A DNA stretch of 64,000 bases from DASRDB01 sp035652815 (lineage in GTDB: Bacteria > Chloroflexota > Ktedonobacteria > Ktedonobacterales > Ktedonobacteraceae), in NCBI GenBank assembly GCA_035652815.1, contig DASRDB010000015.1:1-64000 (forward strand), given 5' to 3'. The translations under genes were made by a program, and so were the position numbers. Positions 17,859-27,277 of this stretch are shown here, piece by piece. Below the pieces are notes generated by a model, which had not been told where the DNA came from, ran no database searches, and saw only the letters and a program-made list of their open reading frames with translations. Every line of letters starts with the position of its first letter. Position 1 is the stretch's first letter.

Positions 17859-19487
17859 TCAAGGACATGGGTCCGTCGCATTACCTGAATTGGATGATGG
17901 GCATTGCTTGATATCGAATGTAAGAGGCGGGTTGGCTAACTGAGTAATATTGGCATAATAGCGATGGCTGCTACGGTCCAGATTGGGCGTAATAGGCTGG
18001 CTGTTCGCAGCCTCAGTTGTAATCAGAAACTTGATGCTAGCGGCATACAGGTTGGTATGCGGCGGGTCGCTGGAATAAATACCATGTATAGCGCCCTGGG
18101 AAATCTGCAGTTTCCAGTTTGGGATGAGCGAGGCCTCGCTGTTCGCTTTCTCCAGCCAGGCATAATAGGTGGTATTCGTGGGTGGGGGTGGAACGTTGGT
18201 GAGATCTATGCGTAACTGATCGAACGTATTGTGCGGTACACCCGCGCTGCTGAGAAAGGTAATCTGTCCTACAACACTATTTATGGGGCTGGGAGTAGGA
18301 GTTGAAGCCGTTCTGGAGAGCAGCGTGGGAAGCGCAACGAAGGCGCTTACACCAAGAAGTACAAATAGAATAGCGAAGGTGATGGCGAGGTAGAGGCTTC
18401 TTCTACTTTTTGGCTGTGCTGATAGTGCATTACTGCTCACAGGGGTAGTATAAGGAGCATAAGAGGGAGTGCCAGGTTGGGAGGGTAGGGGAGATTGTGA
18501 GAGCGGCGAAGCTACGACGGTTGGAGGATAGGAGATTTGCCCTGAAAGTGAGCGGGAGGGCTGAAGAGGATTGTATCGCTGTACCTCGCTGGCGGCTTTA
18601 GACGAGAGCAGGCTTGCGGGAACAGGCAGGTTGAATGCCTGTGCCATTTCTATCGTCATGGCAGTTGCGTTGGGATAACGGTCATCCGGTTTTTTAGCGA
18701 TACTTTTTAGCACCACGTCGGAGAGCGCAGGATGAATATTGGGATTGATGAGGGCCGGGGGAGGAGGTTTTATATGCACATGCTGTGTCATGATGGCTAA
18801 AGGACTATCGCCCCGGAAGGGTGTGATGCCAGTCAGTATTTCGTACAGGACGATACCGAGCGAATAGAGGTCGGAGCGTTTGTCCAGTGTATCCCCTTCT
18901 GCCTGTTCGGGCGAGATATAGAGCGGTGTGCCGAGTAGAGCTTGAGTAACGGTAGAGGTGCTTGCACCCTGCAGGCGGGCGATGCCGAAGTCGGTAAGAA
19001 TTGGCTCGCCTAACCGTTTATCGGCACTATCGGAGCGATCGAGCAGGATATTTGCGGGTTTGATGTCGCGATGGATCATGCCTTTATCGTGAGCGTAGTC
19101 GAGGGCGAGACTGATGGCAGTGAAGAGATAGAGGATATCTGCCGCCGGAGGAAAGAGTCCTCTACGGGAAGTGCTGCGAATGTAGTCTGAGAGAGTACCG
19201 CCCTCGATATAGTCCATCACCATGTACGCTTTGATGCTTGATCCCTCTACATCAGTAAGTTGAAAATCATGCACCTGCACGATATTTGGATGATGGAGAG
19301 ATGCTACAAGCTGGGCTTCACGCATAAAGTGTGTGACAAAATCAGGGTTGGATTGGAGATCGGCATGCAGGAGTTTGATAGCCACGTACCGTTGGAGTTG
19401 CGTATCTCGCGCCTTCCAGACTTCGCCCATGCCACCTCGCCCCAGCCGGTCTATCAGTTCATATTTCCCCAGGTGTTGTGAAGCCAT
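17859..19487 (-). CDS. Transmembrane serine/threonine protein kinase (PknB type)
   Basis: This 542-residue protein has a complete bacterial kinase domain (about 8-265). It has the glycine loop LGRGGMGEVW, lysine in VAIKLL, helix-C glutamate in REAQ, catalytic loop HRDIKPAN, DFG, and SPEQ in the activation segment. A proline/serine-rich linker, one membrane helix near 365-388 and a small external domain of about 140 residues follow. That domain shares the YYAWL motif with the two upstream kinases, so all three probably sense related signals. It is the last gene of a three-kinase operon, 32 bases after its neighbour. AAGGGAAC precedes the start codon. Confidence 0.93.
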   Translation of the reverse strand: MASQHLGKYELIDRLGRGGMGEVWKARDTQLQRYVAIKLLHADLQSNPDFVTHFMREAQLVASLHHPNIVQVHDFQLTDVEGSSIKAYMVMDYIEGGTLSDYIRSTSRRGLFPPAADILYLFTAISLALDYAHDKGMIHRDIKPANILLDRSDSADKRLGEPILTDFGIARLQGASTSTVTQALLGTPLYISPEQAEGDTLDKRSDLYSLGIVLYEILTGITPFRGDSPLAIMTQHVHIKPPPPALINPNIHPALSDVVLKSIAKKPDDRYPNATAMTIEMAQAFNLPVPASLLSSKAASEVQRYNPLQPSRSLSGQISYPPTVVASPLSQSPLPSQPGTPSYAPYTTPVSSNALSAQPKSRRSLYLAITFAILFVLLGVSAFVALPTLLSRTASTPTPSPINSVVGQITFLSSAGVPHNTFDQLRIDLTNVPPPPTNTTYYAWLEKANSEASLIPNWKLQISQGAIHGIYSSDPPHTNLYAASIKFLITTEAANSQPITPNLDRSSHRYYANITQLANPPLTFDIKQCPSSNSGNATDPCP

Positions 19488-19519
19488 GTGAACCGTTGTT
19501 CCCTTCTACGAACTGCTGT

Positions 19520-21952
19520 TTAGATACTCTGTGGCAGAGTTGACGTAAACGACAAGGTTGCAAGCAATTGAATGTTGTAATGAGCTTGCAGAACGCCAGG
19601 GATCACCTGATCGGTCTGTGGATTAAGTTTCCCGATATAGGCGTAGGTGGCAAACGTTAACATGTTATCGAGCATGGTCAGCGTCGAGGGCTGCGCGAGT
19701 TGAGTGGCGTCCATCAAGACAAGCTGGCGAGCAAAGTTCCTCACCTGGTTCAGCCAGAGTCTGACGTTATCCAGGCTCTGTACAATCTTTACAGCCAGGC
19801 TGCGCATCTGCGATGTGGCATCAGGGGCACCCACAACCCCTTGTAAGTGAAGCTCCATATGATCCAGGTAGCCGGGAGGATTATTTGCCAGGTCTTCCTT
19901 GAGCTGCTGGGTTGGAGAGACGGAGAGCAGCCCGACGCGAGAGATGACAGGGTCAGCGGCCACAGTGCCGCCTGGCACATCAAGATGGACATTGGGCGAG
20001 CCGTCCAGGTAGTCCAGGATGCTCACAAACAGGTTATGTATCACCGTCGGGTCCGAGACCTGGGGATGGTAATCGTCCCGGGCGCTGATTGCCCATTCCA
20101 GCACTTTTTCTGTATTTCTAAAGAGCCAGACATCCAGACCGCCGGGCAAGCCCAGGACGCCCACCTTCGTCTCTTTATAGAAGAGGTGGCGTATGTGATC
20201 GAGCGCGCTCAAAGGTGGATTGCCGTAGGCCGTTTGAGGAAGCTCCGCGTAGTAGCGCCAGGTGCTGCGGTCCGCCGCCGGGCCTTTGGGCGTTCCGTTT
20301 GAAGACTCCTCTGTAATAAGCATTCGGCTTGTGAGCGAAAACAGGTTGTCATGATGCGCTGTTCCGGGATAAAAGAAGTTGATGTTCCCTTGAACAACGG
20401 GTAATTTTCCAATTAAAAGGGGCAGTGTAAATTGGGGCGGGGGCTGGAATGGCTCTTTTTCCGCCTGTGGGTGCCGGTCGCCGATTAACCAGGCATAATA
20501 GCTGTTGCCCTGCTGGGGATTGGGAATATGTTGCAGCCGGATAACTAACTCATCGGCAATGCCCTGTGCTGTGCCCTGATTGAACTGGCCGGTACTCAGA
20601 AAGAAAGCCTGACCTCCCGGTACAGCGGCAGGCTGAGGCTGAGTAGGATGATTAAAAAACACGAAGTAGGCACCGAGACTGGCACCAAGCAGCACGAGCA
20701 AGAGCAGGATGCTTATGCCTGCGTAGAGCCAGCGTCTTCGATTCCTCGGCGGTGGCGTAGATGTGGGAAGTGGGGGAGGCGTCGGGGGTGCGGGAGGACT
20801 TTGTATTGTCCCTGTCGATGAAGATCCTCCGATTCTATTTGCCTCAATGGTTGATTGCCATAAAAGCGGTGTTTGTGGTGCCGATTGACCCAACACAGGG
20901 GTTCCAGCGCCGGGTGGCAGTGATGGATTGCTGCCAACAACAGGTGAAGAAGAGGAGCTGGCGAATGAAGGGGTCGCGGAAGGAACTACTGGCGATCCTG
21001 TTTGAACAGGGTTGATATGGGTGGGCATGCTACTGAGACTTGGCGGATAGGAAGGCTGGCCCAGGATTTCTGGAGGCCGGATGTTTAATGATTCAGCGAT
21101 GGCGGCGGTCATAGTGGTGGCGCGAGCGAAACGGGCGTTCGGGTCTTTTGCAAGCGCGGTCAATACGACCATCGAGAGCGCCGGTGGTATATTTGGATTG
21201 ATCTGGATGGGAGGGGTCGGCTCGGCGTTGAGATGCTGCGCGAGTATAGCCATTGGGGATTCCCCACGGAACGGTGGTACACCTGTGAGTATTTCGTAGA
21301 GAATAACGCCCAGCGAGTAGATATCGCTGCGCTCGTTTCCTGCGTACCCGCGTGCCTGTTCAGGCGATGCGTACAGAGGCGTACCGGGCTGGCTCGCGGT
21401 CAGGCTGCCTGCCGTGACGCCAAGGAGCCTGGCAAGGCCGAAGTCGCTGAGAATAGGCTCTCCCATAGGGTTGCGGGCGGTGTTATTTTTATCAAGCAGA
21501 ATATTCGCCGGTTTGATATCGCGGTGAATCATGCCCTTTTGATGGGCATAGTCAACGGCAAGGCTGATGGAGGTGAAGAGGTTAACAATCTCAGTTGGTG
21601 TGGGAATATTTCCCTTCGCGGAGGTCTGGGCGATATAGCCAGCCAGGGTTTGTCCCTCGATATAGGTCATGACCATGTAGGCAATAGGGTTGTCCGATTC
21701 GGAGGGTCGATATACCTGGAAGTCATGAATCTGCACAATGTTCGGGTGGCGCAGCGAGGCGATGATCTGTGCCTCGTGTAGGAAGCGCGTCATAAAGTTG
21801 GGGTCTGCCTGCAGATTGGCGTGCAGCAGTTTGATCGCGACATTGCGTTGCAGTTGTGTATCATATGCTTTCCAGACCTCTGCCATGCCACCCTGCCCCA
21901 GCCGTTGTTGCAACTCATATTTCCCTAATTGTCTCAACGGTTCTATACTCAT
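19520..21952 (-). CDS. Transmembrane serine/threonine protein kinase with large external domain
   Basis: This 810-residue protein has an N-terminal kinase domain with every catalytic element: LGQGGMAEVW, K41 in VAIKLL, HEAQ, HRDIKPAN, DFG and SPEQ. A proline-rich linker of about 120 residues precedes the membrane helix (about 408-432). The external domain of about 370 residues has no PASTA repeats. It shares YYAWL, DHIRHL, GGLDVWL and the R-N-T-x-K-x-L-E-W-A motif with the protein encoded just upstream, so the two genes look like duplicates. The RBS AAGGGG fits the ATG at 21952. The gap to the upstream gene is 45 bases. The ligand is unknown. Confidence 0.93.
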   Translation of the reverse strand: MSIEPLRQLGKYELQQRLGQGGMAEVWKAYDTQLQRNVAIKLLHANLQADPNFMTRFLHEAQIIASLRHPNIVQIHDFQVYRPSESDNPIAYMVMTYIEGQTLAGYIAQTSAKGNIPTPTEIVNLFTSISLAVDYAHQKGMIHRDIKPANILLDKNNTARNPMGEPILSDFGLARLLGVTAGSLTASQPGTPLYASPEQARGYAGNERSDIYSLGVILYEILTGVPPFRGESPMAILAQHLNAEPTPPIQINPNIPPALSMVVLTALAKDPNARFARATTMTAAIAESLNIRPPEILGQPSYPPSLSSMPTHINPVQTGSPVVPSATPSFASSSSSPVVGSNPSLPPGAGTPVLGQSAPQTPLLWQSTIEANRIGGSSSTGTIQSPPAPPTPPPLPTSTPPPRNRRRWLYAGISILLLLVLLGASLGAYFVFFNHPTQPQPAAVPGGQAFFLSTGQFNQGTAQGIADELVIRLQHIPNPQQGNSYYAWLIGDRHPQAEKEPFQPPPQFTLPLLIGKLPVVQGNINFFYPGTAHHDNLFSLTSRMLITEESSNGTPKGPAADRSTWRYYAELPQTAYGNPPLSALDHIRHLFYKETKVGVLGLPGGLDVWLFRNTEKVLEWAISARDDYHPQVSDPTVIHNLFVSILDYLDGSPNVHLDVPGGTVAADPVISRVGLLSVSPTQQLKEDLANNPPGYLDHMELHLQGVVGAPDATSQMRSLAVKIVQSLDNVRLWLNQVRNFARQLVLMDATQLAQPSTLTMLDNMLTFATYAYIGKLNPQTDQVIPGVLQAHYNIQLLATLSFTSTLPQSI

Positions 21953-21997
21953 TTTTGTATTCCCCTTTGATATTGCTGGTAAAACGTGCTTTCGCTA

Positions 21998-24367
21998 TTA
22001 GATGGAGCAGGGCTGGTTCGATGTGCATTCCCTGACATCAAAGGTGGCGAGGCGCTGAATATCGTAGTGAATCTGTACCACACCGACTGAAACCTGAGCC
22101 TGAGGATTGACCTGACCAACGAAAGCATAATTCGCGTAGCTTGCTACAGAATCCAGCAGGCTGCGGCCGTTGTCTGAGAATAACTGTGTATTGTTCATAG
22201 CGAAGAGTTGCAGGACATTGTTGCGTATCGCGTTGAACCAGACAGTTACCTGGTTGATCTCCAGGTTAATTTGATTTGCGAGCGTTTTCTGTGCCGGACT
22301 TGTCTGTGGAAGTTGGGTTAGCTCGCGCAGGTGCTTGCCGATGTGATACAGGTAACCGGGCGGATTCTGCTTCTCAGGATCAAAGGTCAGCAAGCCGATT
22401 TTCGCGATGGTTGGATCGCTCAGCACACTTTGGACATTTTGCCCCGGCAGGTCTTGTTGGGCATAGGTGAGTCCATCGAGATAGTCGAGGATGCGAATAA
22501 GCTGTCGGTGTATCAGTCCTGAGTCCCTGTAGTTCCAGGCATCTCTGGCGCTGCCTGCCCATTCCAGAATCTTTTGTGTGTTTCGATAGAGCCAGATATC
22601 TAATCCTCCGGTAAGACCTGCCGCCTGAACCTTTGGGTCATTTGCCAGCAGGTGACGAATATGGTCGTAGACGCTGTAGGACGTTGGGTTGTGGGGATCG
22701 GGTCTAATTTGCGAGAACTCAGCATAGTAGCGATAGGTGGTAGGATCAAGCGAGGGATTGACTGGCGGCGGGCTGGTGTTTTCTTCAGTGATGAGAAGTC
22801 GGCTGTTGGTCGCCAGCAAGTTGGTGTGCTGAGAATCACCGGGAAACATAAGACTCGTTGAGCCATTTTTCAAGGTCAATGGGCCTAGTAAAATCGCGCT
22901 TGACGACAGGGTGATGTCGTTCAAGAGCCATGCGTAATAGCTCTTGCCGGACTGCGGCGGTGGGATATTGTCGAGTTTGATCTGAAGCTGGTCGGTTATA
23001 CCCTGGGAGCTTTCTTGATTTGCGCTCAACAGCCCGCTACTGACGAAGAAGGCATGCCCTACAATTGTGGGTGCTGCCGAAGAGGAGGCGGGCTTCGAGA
23101 AAAAAGTGAAGTAGGCTGCCAACCCTGAGCCAATCAGTGCCAGAATGAGTAGTGCTGCCAGCACCATCCAGAGGCCTCGTCTTGAACGTCTTTGAGGTAA
23201 CGGCATGGATGGCGGAGGAAGTTGTCCCATTGAACCGGTTGCCATACGTTGCGTTGGTTGCGCAGACGGAGCGGGCGTAAGCGGGTTTACAGGCGTGATT
23301 GCGGGTGAAGAAGGAGCGGGAAACGTCCCACTGCTTATACCAGGCTGGAAGGGAGTAAACCCAACAGGAGTCATGCCAGCACGTGGGGAAAACTGCCCGT
23401 CAGTGAGGACGGTAGGCGAATCGGTCTCCTCAGGTGAGCCTGGAAGCTGGTTTACATTTCCAGGGGTGATGACTGTCGAGTATTCTGCTGCCTCTTCACG
23501 TCCAAATTCGCGTGTGAGCGTTTCGATGAGAGAAGATACGGTAGGAAAACGCGCTGTGGGATCCTTGGCGAGACAACGCATGATGATCGCTGTAAGTGGA
23601 GGAGGCAGATTGGGATTAATCAGCGCAGGAGAAATGGGCGTAGCATTGAGATGCTGCATAATAATTGTGGCCGGATTGTTTCCCGTAAAAGGTGGAGTAC
23701 CTGTGCAGATCTCATAAAGTATCGCGCCGAGCGAGTAGATATCGCTGCGCTCGTTTGGAGGGGAACCCATAATTTGTTCCGGTGAGGTGTAAAGCGGCGT
23801 ACCGATGGACCAACCGCTGGTGCTGCCAGCAGTAGTGCCCAGCAGCTTGAGGATGCTGAAGTCAGAAACTTTTGGTTCGCCCATTGCATTACGCGAACTG
23901 CCGCGTTTGTCGAGCAGGATATTCGCCGGTTTCAGTTGTCCATGTATGACACCATGCTGATAGGCGTAGTCAAGCGCCTTGCCGATGGGAGTAAAAAGCT
24001 GTACGAGTTGAGCGGGAGAAAGGAATTTACCGGCGCGTGCTGTGGTGCGAATGTAGTCAACCAGCGTGCCTCCATCTACATATTCCATTACCAGGTAGGC
24101 GGTCGTCGCCCCAGATGCTGCTAGTTGTGGGATGGAGAAATCATAGAGTTGCACGATGTTGGGATGATGCAGGGACACGAGCGATTGCGCAACCTGCTGG
24201 AAGCGCGAGGCAAAATCGGGGTCTGCCTGTAATTGAGCGCGCAGGAGCTTGATGGCGACAAAACGATGAGAGCGATTGTCAAACGCCTTCCACACTTCAG
24301 TCAAACCGCTCTGGCCAAGTAGCTCCTGTAATTCATATTGGTCGAGGCGACCTGGTAATGTGTTCAT
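21998..24367 (-). CDS. Kinase-like transmembrane protein, probable pseudokinase
   Basis: This 789-residue protein has the same layout as the downstream kinase: kinase fold, linker, membrane helix and large external domain. However, key catalytic positions are altered. The glycine loop reads LGQSGLTEV. The helix-C glutamate is valine (QQVAQ, V59). The HRD motif is HGQ (142-144), losing the catalytic aspartate, and DFG is DFS (169-171). Lysine 40 is kept. Catalysis is therefore unlikely. It may regulate the two active kinases encoded after it in the same operon, acting as a receptor or allosteric partner (inference). ATG at 24367 has AAGGGG nine bases upstream; a GTG lies two codons earlier. 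Confidence 0.9.
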   Translation of the reverse strand: MNTLPGRLDQYELQELLGQSGLTEVWKAFDNRSHRFVAIKLLRAQLQADPDFASRFQQVAQSLVSLHHPNIVQLYDFSIPQLAASGATTAYLVMEYVDGGTLVDYIRTTARAGKFLSPAQLVQLFTPIGKALDYAYQHGVIHGQLKPANILLDKRGSSRNAMGEPKVSDFSILKLLGTTAGSTSGWSIGTPLYTSPEQIMGSPPNERSDIYSLGAILYEICTGTPPFTGNNPATIIMQHLNATPISPALINPNLPPPLTAIIMRCLAKDPTARFPTVSSLIETLTREFGREEAAEYSTVITPGNVNQLPGSPEETDSPTVLTDGQFSPRAGMTPVGFTPFQPGISSGTFPAPSSPAITPVNPLTPAPSAQPTQRMATGSMGQLPPPSMPLPQRRSRRGLWMVLAALLILALIGSGLAAYFTFFSKPASSSAAPTIVGHAFFVSSGLLSANQESSQGITDQLQIKLDNIPPPQSGKSYYAWLLNDITLSSSAILLGPLTLKNGSTSLMFPGDSQHTNLLATNSRLLITEENTSPPPVNPSLDPTTYRYYAEFSQIRPDPHNPTSYSVYDHIRHLLANDPKVQAAGLTGGLDIWLYRNTQKILEWAGSARDAWNYRDSGLIHRQLIRILDYLDGLTYAQQDLPGQNVQSVLSDPTIAKIGLLTFDPEKQNPPGYLYHIGKHLRELTQLPQTSPAQKTLANQINLEINQVTVWFNAIRNNVLQLFAMNNTQLFSDNGRSLLDSVASYANYAFVGQVNPQAQVSVGVVQIHYDIQRLATFDVRECTSNQPCSI

Positions 24368-24480
24368 GGTCACGTGCCCCTTTATTTATAAATGCAGCGA
24401 TGAAGCAAGTCAGTATGCCTGTCGCGGGGGTTGAGGAGTAGAAAATCCCTGCTCCTGTCGGATAAACGATGACTAACCAG

Positions 24481-24509
24481 ATTATTATAGGCTCAGGTAG
24501 ATTTGTCAA
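24481..24509 (-). promoter_or_regulatory. Sigma-70-type promoter of the kinase operon
   Basis: On the reverse strand, TTGACA (24509-24504) and AATAAT (24486-24481) are separated by exactly 17 bases. They lie about 115 bases upstream of the first kinase gene. The match is close to consensus. Transcription from here would cover all three kinase genes. Confidence 0.6.
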
Positions 24510-24598
24510 TAGGTGGAAACTATGAGAGTCAAGATATAAGGCGGCTTGAAATATGCTAAAAGGTCTTACAATGTAAGTGCAATTCTTCTGTTTTACCC

Positions 24599-24646
24599 CA
24601 TGCATCCCGGTTGAACGGTTTCCCTATCGTCCAACCGGGATGCATG
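24599..24646. repeat. 15-bp hairpin between the kinase promoter and the nitrilase gene
   Basis: CATGCATCCCGGTTG at 24599-24613 pairs perfectly with 24632-24646 around an 18-base loop. It begins 36 bases beyond the nitrilase-fold gene's stop codon. It could terminate that gene, but there is no T run on the relevant strand. The remainder of the 24368-24682 gap shows only the promoter listed separately. Confidence 0.5.
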
Positions 24647-24682
24647 AAGCGGTCGCCGGAAGCGAGGTGTGAAGCTTCATGT

Positions 24683-25750
24683 TCACCGCTCGGGCTTGAC
24701 CCAGATGCCGCGCTCGTGCATCAGGTCGATCTGCTTCTGGATGACCTTTTCCTTGTATTCGGCGTGTTTCATTGGTTCGCGGTCGAGATAGAGATTTTTG
24801 GGATAGATGGGCTGCTCATACAAAAGCTGGTAGAGTTCGGTGCGCAGGTCTTTCATCCAGTTGTCCCACTGGGCGCGGGCGCGATGGTCGCGTAGAGCCT
24901 CGATGTCGATGACGCCTGCCACATAGGTTGAGCCAGCGCCGTATTCCTGCCGTCCGACGATCTGCCCTTTATAGTTGATGATGAAGGAACGCCCGCCGAA
25001 AGTATCGATAGCGGTGTCGTCTTCGGGGAAGAGGTAGTAGGTACCCATGTTGGGGGCAATGATGTACATGTTGTTGTCGAGGGCACGTGCGCGACTCTGA
25101 ATTTCAAATATCTCGTTGCCGGTGGCCGGATGGGGGTACGAGGCGCGATAGACGACTTCAGCGCCATTCATTGCCAGGGCGCGCGCGTTTTCGGGGTACG
25201 ATCCCTCGTTTGCCATCATGATGCCCAGCCGCCCGATTTCAGTATCGACGACGGGCCAGAAGGCGTCCAGGTTTCTGCCATAGCGCTCAACCCACCAGTC
25301 ATAGATATCGTGTGGGCAGACAGAATGTTCAACGGGAAAGAGCGGGGAGACTTTGTAGTGCTGGAGGATGACCTCGCCCTCGGGATTGAGAATGAAGCCG
25401 ACATTAAAAAAGCGGTCTTTGATTTCGGGATGGCGCGCTTTGGCCTGCGCCATGATGAAGGCGTTATACTGGCGGGCGATTTTGCCCAGTTCATCCGTCT
25501 CCTCGCCTGGAATGTCAATCGCGCACTCACGCGCAAATTGCATATGATCGAGGTCAAGCACTTCGTCATTGAAGCCTTGCAGCGCGCCCTCTGGAAAGGC
25601 AATGAGGCGTACCGGAAGGTCGAGACTGGAGAGCCAGGAGGCGGCTTTCACCAGGTGAGAAAGGTGTTCGAGGTTGCGGCGAATGTCTGAACGAGTGCGA
25701 ATGCCTCGCACAGTGGGGATGAGTCCAACGGCTGTGTAGGGCTTGATCAT
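24683..25750 (-). CDS. Nitrilase/amidase-fold protein lacking the catalytic cysteine
   Basis: This 355-residue protein belongs to the carbon-nitrogen hydrolase superfamily and resembles aliphatic amidases. The catalytic glutamate (FPEGAL, E54) and lysine (HYKVSP, K133) are present. The nucleophile motif, C-D-D-G-N-Y-P-E in amidases, reads A-N-E-G-S-Y-P-E (A180 onward). The codon is GCA, so this is a real replacement and not a misread TGC. Downstream family blocks such as NGAEVVYR, SRARALDNNMY and TFGGRSF are intact. Normal thiol-based amide hydrolysis seems impossible; a binding role or different chemistry is inferred. AAGGGAG precedes the ATG. The gene stands alone. Confidence 0.85.
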   Translation of the reverse strand: MIKPYTAVGLIPTVRGIRTRSDIRRNLEHLSHLVKAASWLSSLDLPVRLIAFPEGALQGFNDEVLDLDHMQFARECAIDIPGEETDELGKIARQYNAFIMAQAKARHPEIKDRFFNVGFILNPEGEVILQHYKVSPLFPVEHSVCPHDIYDWWVERYGRNLDAFWPVVDTEIGRLGIMMANEGSYPENARALAMNGAEVVYRASYPHPATGNEIFEIQSRARALDNNMYIIAPNMGTYYLFPEDDTAIDTFGGRSFIINYKGQIVGRQEYGAGSTYVAGVIDIEALRDHRARAQWDNWMKDLRTELYQLLYEQPIYPKNLYLDREPMKHAEYKEKVIQKQIDLMHERGIWVKPER

Positions 25751-25925
25751 TGATTTGCTCCCTTCTTGAATTGCAGAAAACACACAAGCGATGGCACGAT
25801 AGCTCTGTTATATCACATTCGCGGGCGAAACAAGCGAGAATTCCTCAGTATCCAAATTCTGGTTGGCGCGTTCTATAGATAAGACATACTTTTTTCCAAT
25901 CTCTTGTCTAGAAATCAGGAATGTT

Positions 25926-27029
25926 ATGCACGATATTCGTATTGAACGCTGGGCGCACACGCTCGTCCACTATTGTCTGCATGTAAAAGAGGGAGAAACG
26001 GTCGTTATTCGCGCTACGCAGCTAGCCAGCCCATTGGTGGAGGCAGTATATCGCGAGTTGCTGCATGTGGGAGCCTGTCCCGTCTCGTTGCTCGAAATGG
26101 AGAATCTTGATGAGCTGCTCTTGCGTGAGGGAAATGAGAAGCAGCTTGCGCGAAGTTATTCGGTGCTTGCGGCCCTGGCAGAACAGTTAGATGCGCAACT
26201 GGTGATCGGCTCAAAGAGCAACACGCGAGCGATGACCAATGTCGATTCGGCCCGCCTTGCTCAGCGCAGGCAGGCCTACGCCGAGGTATCGCGTGTGTTA
26301 CGCAGGCGAGAGCAGGTCGGAAACTTCCGCTGGGCCTCTACGCTCTATCCCACGTCTGCTTATGCGCAGGACGCCGAGATGTCGCTGCGCGAGTTTGAAG
26401 AATTTGTCTTCGATGTTTGTTTCCTGAATGATCCAGAGCCGATTGAGCGCTGGCGAGAGGTTTCGGTGCAGCAGCAGCGCTATGTGAATTGGCTGGCCGG
26501 GCACAGGCGCGTGCGTATTCTGGGCGTAGGCACCGACCTGTCGCTTTCAATTGAAGGGCGGGTGTTTATCAATAGCGATGGCAAGCGCAACTTCCCAAGC
26601 GGCGAATTTTTTACCGGGCCGGTTGAACAGAGCGCGAATGGCGTTATCCAGTTTGATATTCCATCGACCTTTGAGGGGCATGGTATCGAGGGGGTGCGCC
26701 TGGTGTTCCGCGATGGCAGGGTTGTCGAGGCCAGCGCAAGGCAGGGACAGGTTTTTCTGGAGCAAATGCTGGAGATCGACGCGGGGGCACGCTATCTTGG
26801 TGAGTTTGCCTTTGGGAACAATTTCCGTATTACGCGGGGCATCAAAAATATCCTGTTCGACGAAAAGATAGGGGGAACGGTGCATCTAGCGCTGGGGAAC
26901 AGCTATCCCGAGACGGGTGGCAAGAACCATTCGGCCCTGCACTGGGACATGATTTGCGACCTGCGTAAGTCGGGCGAGGTGTGGGTGGATGATGTGCTGT
27001 TTTTGAAGGATGGCAAGATTCTTCTCTAG
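25926..27029 (+). CDS. M29-family metallo-aminopeptidase
   Basis: This 367-residue protein matches the thermophilic aminopeptidase family (M29), which removes N-terminal residues from peptides with two divalent metals. The ERWAHTLVHYCLHVKEGETVVI opening is typical of the family. The metal-ligand regions are visible: FPSGEFFTGP (near 220), YLGEFAFGNN (near 295) and the histidine-rich HSALHWDMICDL near 340. The protein is cytosolic, with no signal peptide. The ORF extends upstream, but the ATG at 25926 fits the family start and has AGGA upstream. The M14 peptidase and S9 peptidase genes further along suggest a peptide-degrading neighbourhood. Confidence 0.88.
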   Translation: MHDIRIERWAHTLVHYCLHVKEGETVVIRATQLASPLVEAVYRELLHVGACPVSLLEMENLDELLLREGNEKQLARSYSVLAALAEQLDAQLVIGSKSNTRAMTNVDSARLAQRRQAYAEVSRVLRRREQVGNFRWASTLYPTSAYAQDAEMSLREFEEFVFDVCFLNDPEPIERWREVSVQQQRYVNWLAGHRRVRILGVGTDLSLSIEGRVFINSDGKRNFPSGEFFTGPVEQSANGVIQFDIPSTFEGHGIEGVRLVFRDGRVVEASARQGQVFLEQMLEIDAGARYLGEFAFGNNFRITRGIKNILFDEKIGGTVHLALGNSYPETGGKNHSALHWDMICDLRKSGEVWVDDVLFLKDGKILL

Positions 27030-27143
27030 TTGTAGCATTCTCAAGCGGGTCGTAAAAGGAACATGGTTCCAGCCCCCGTGGAGGGAAAGTATACCCATCG
27101 AATCCAAAAAGGTCAAGTGGAAATGCAGCAGATTCCATCAACT

Positions 27144-27195
27144 ATTGGGTGTTCAAGCCAGGGCGACCCTCGCGGTCGCCCTGGCACACTATAAT
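27144..27195. repeat. Intergenic hairpin element, copy 1
   Basis: ATTGGGTGTTCAA at 27144-27156 is followed by a 12-bp perfect hairpin (27157-27168 with 27174-27185, loop CTCGC) and then TATAAT at 27190-27195. A closely similar arrangement occurs at 58867-58929, so this may be a dispersed repeat. It could also end transcription of the aminopeptidase gene. Confidence 0.5.
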
Positions 27196-27277
27196 TGGTA
27201 GAACAACCCAATCTCAGGAGTTTCCAAGCCCTCTAAATAGTGATATGATGTGGTCGATTCGATATGAGGAGGGAATT

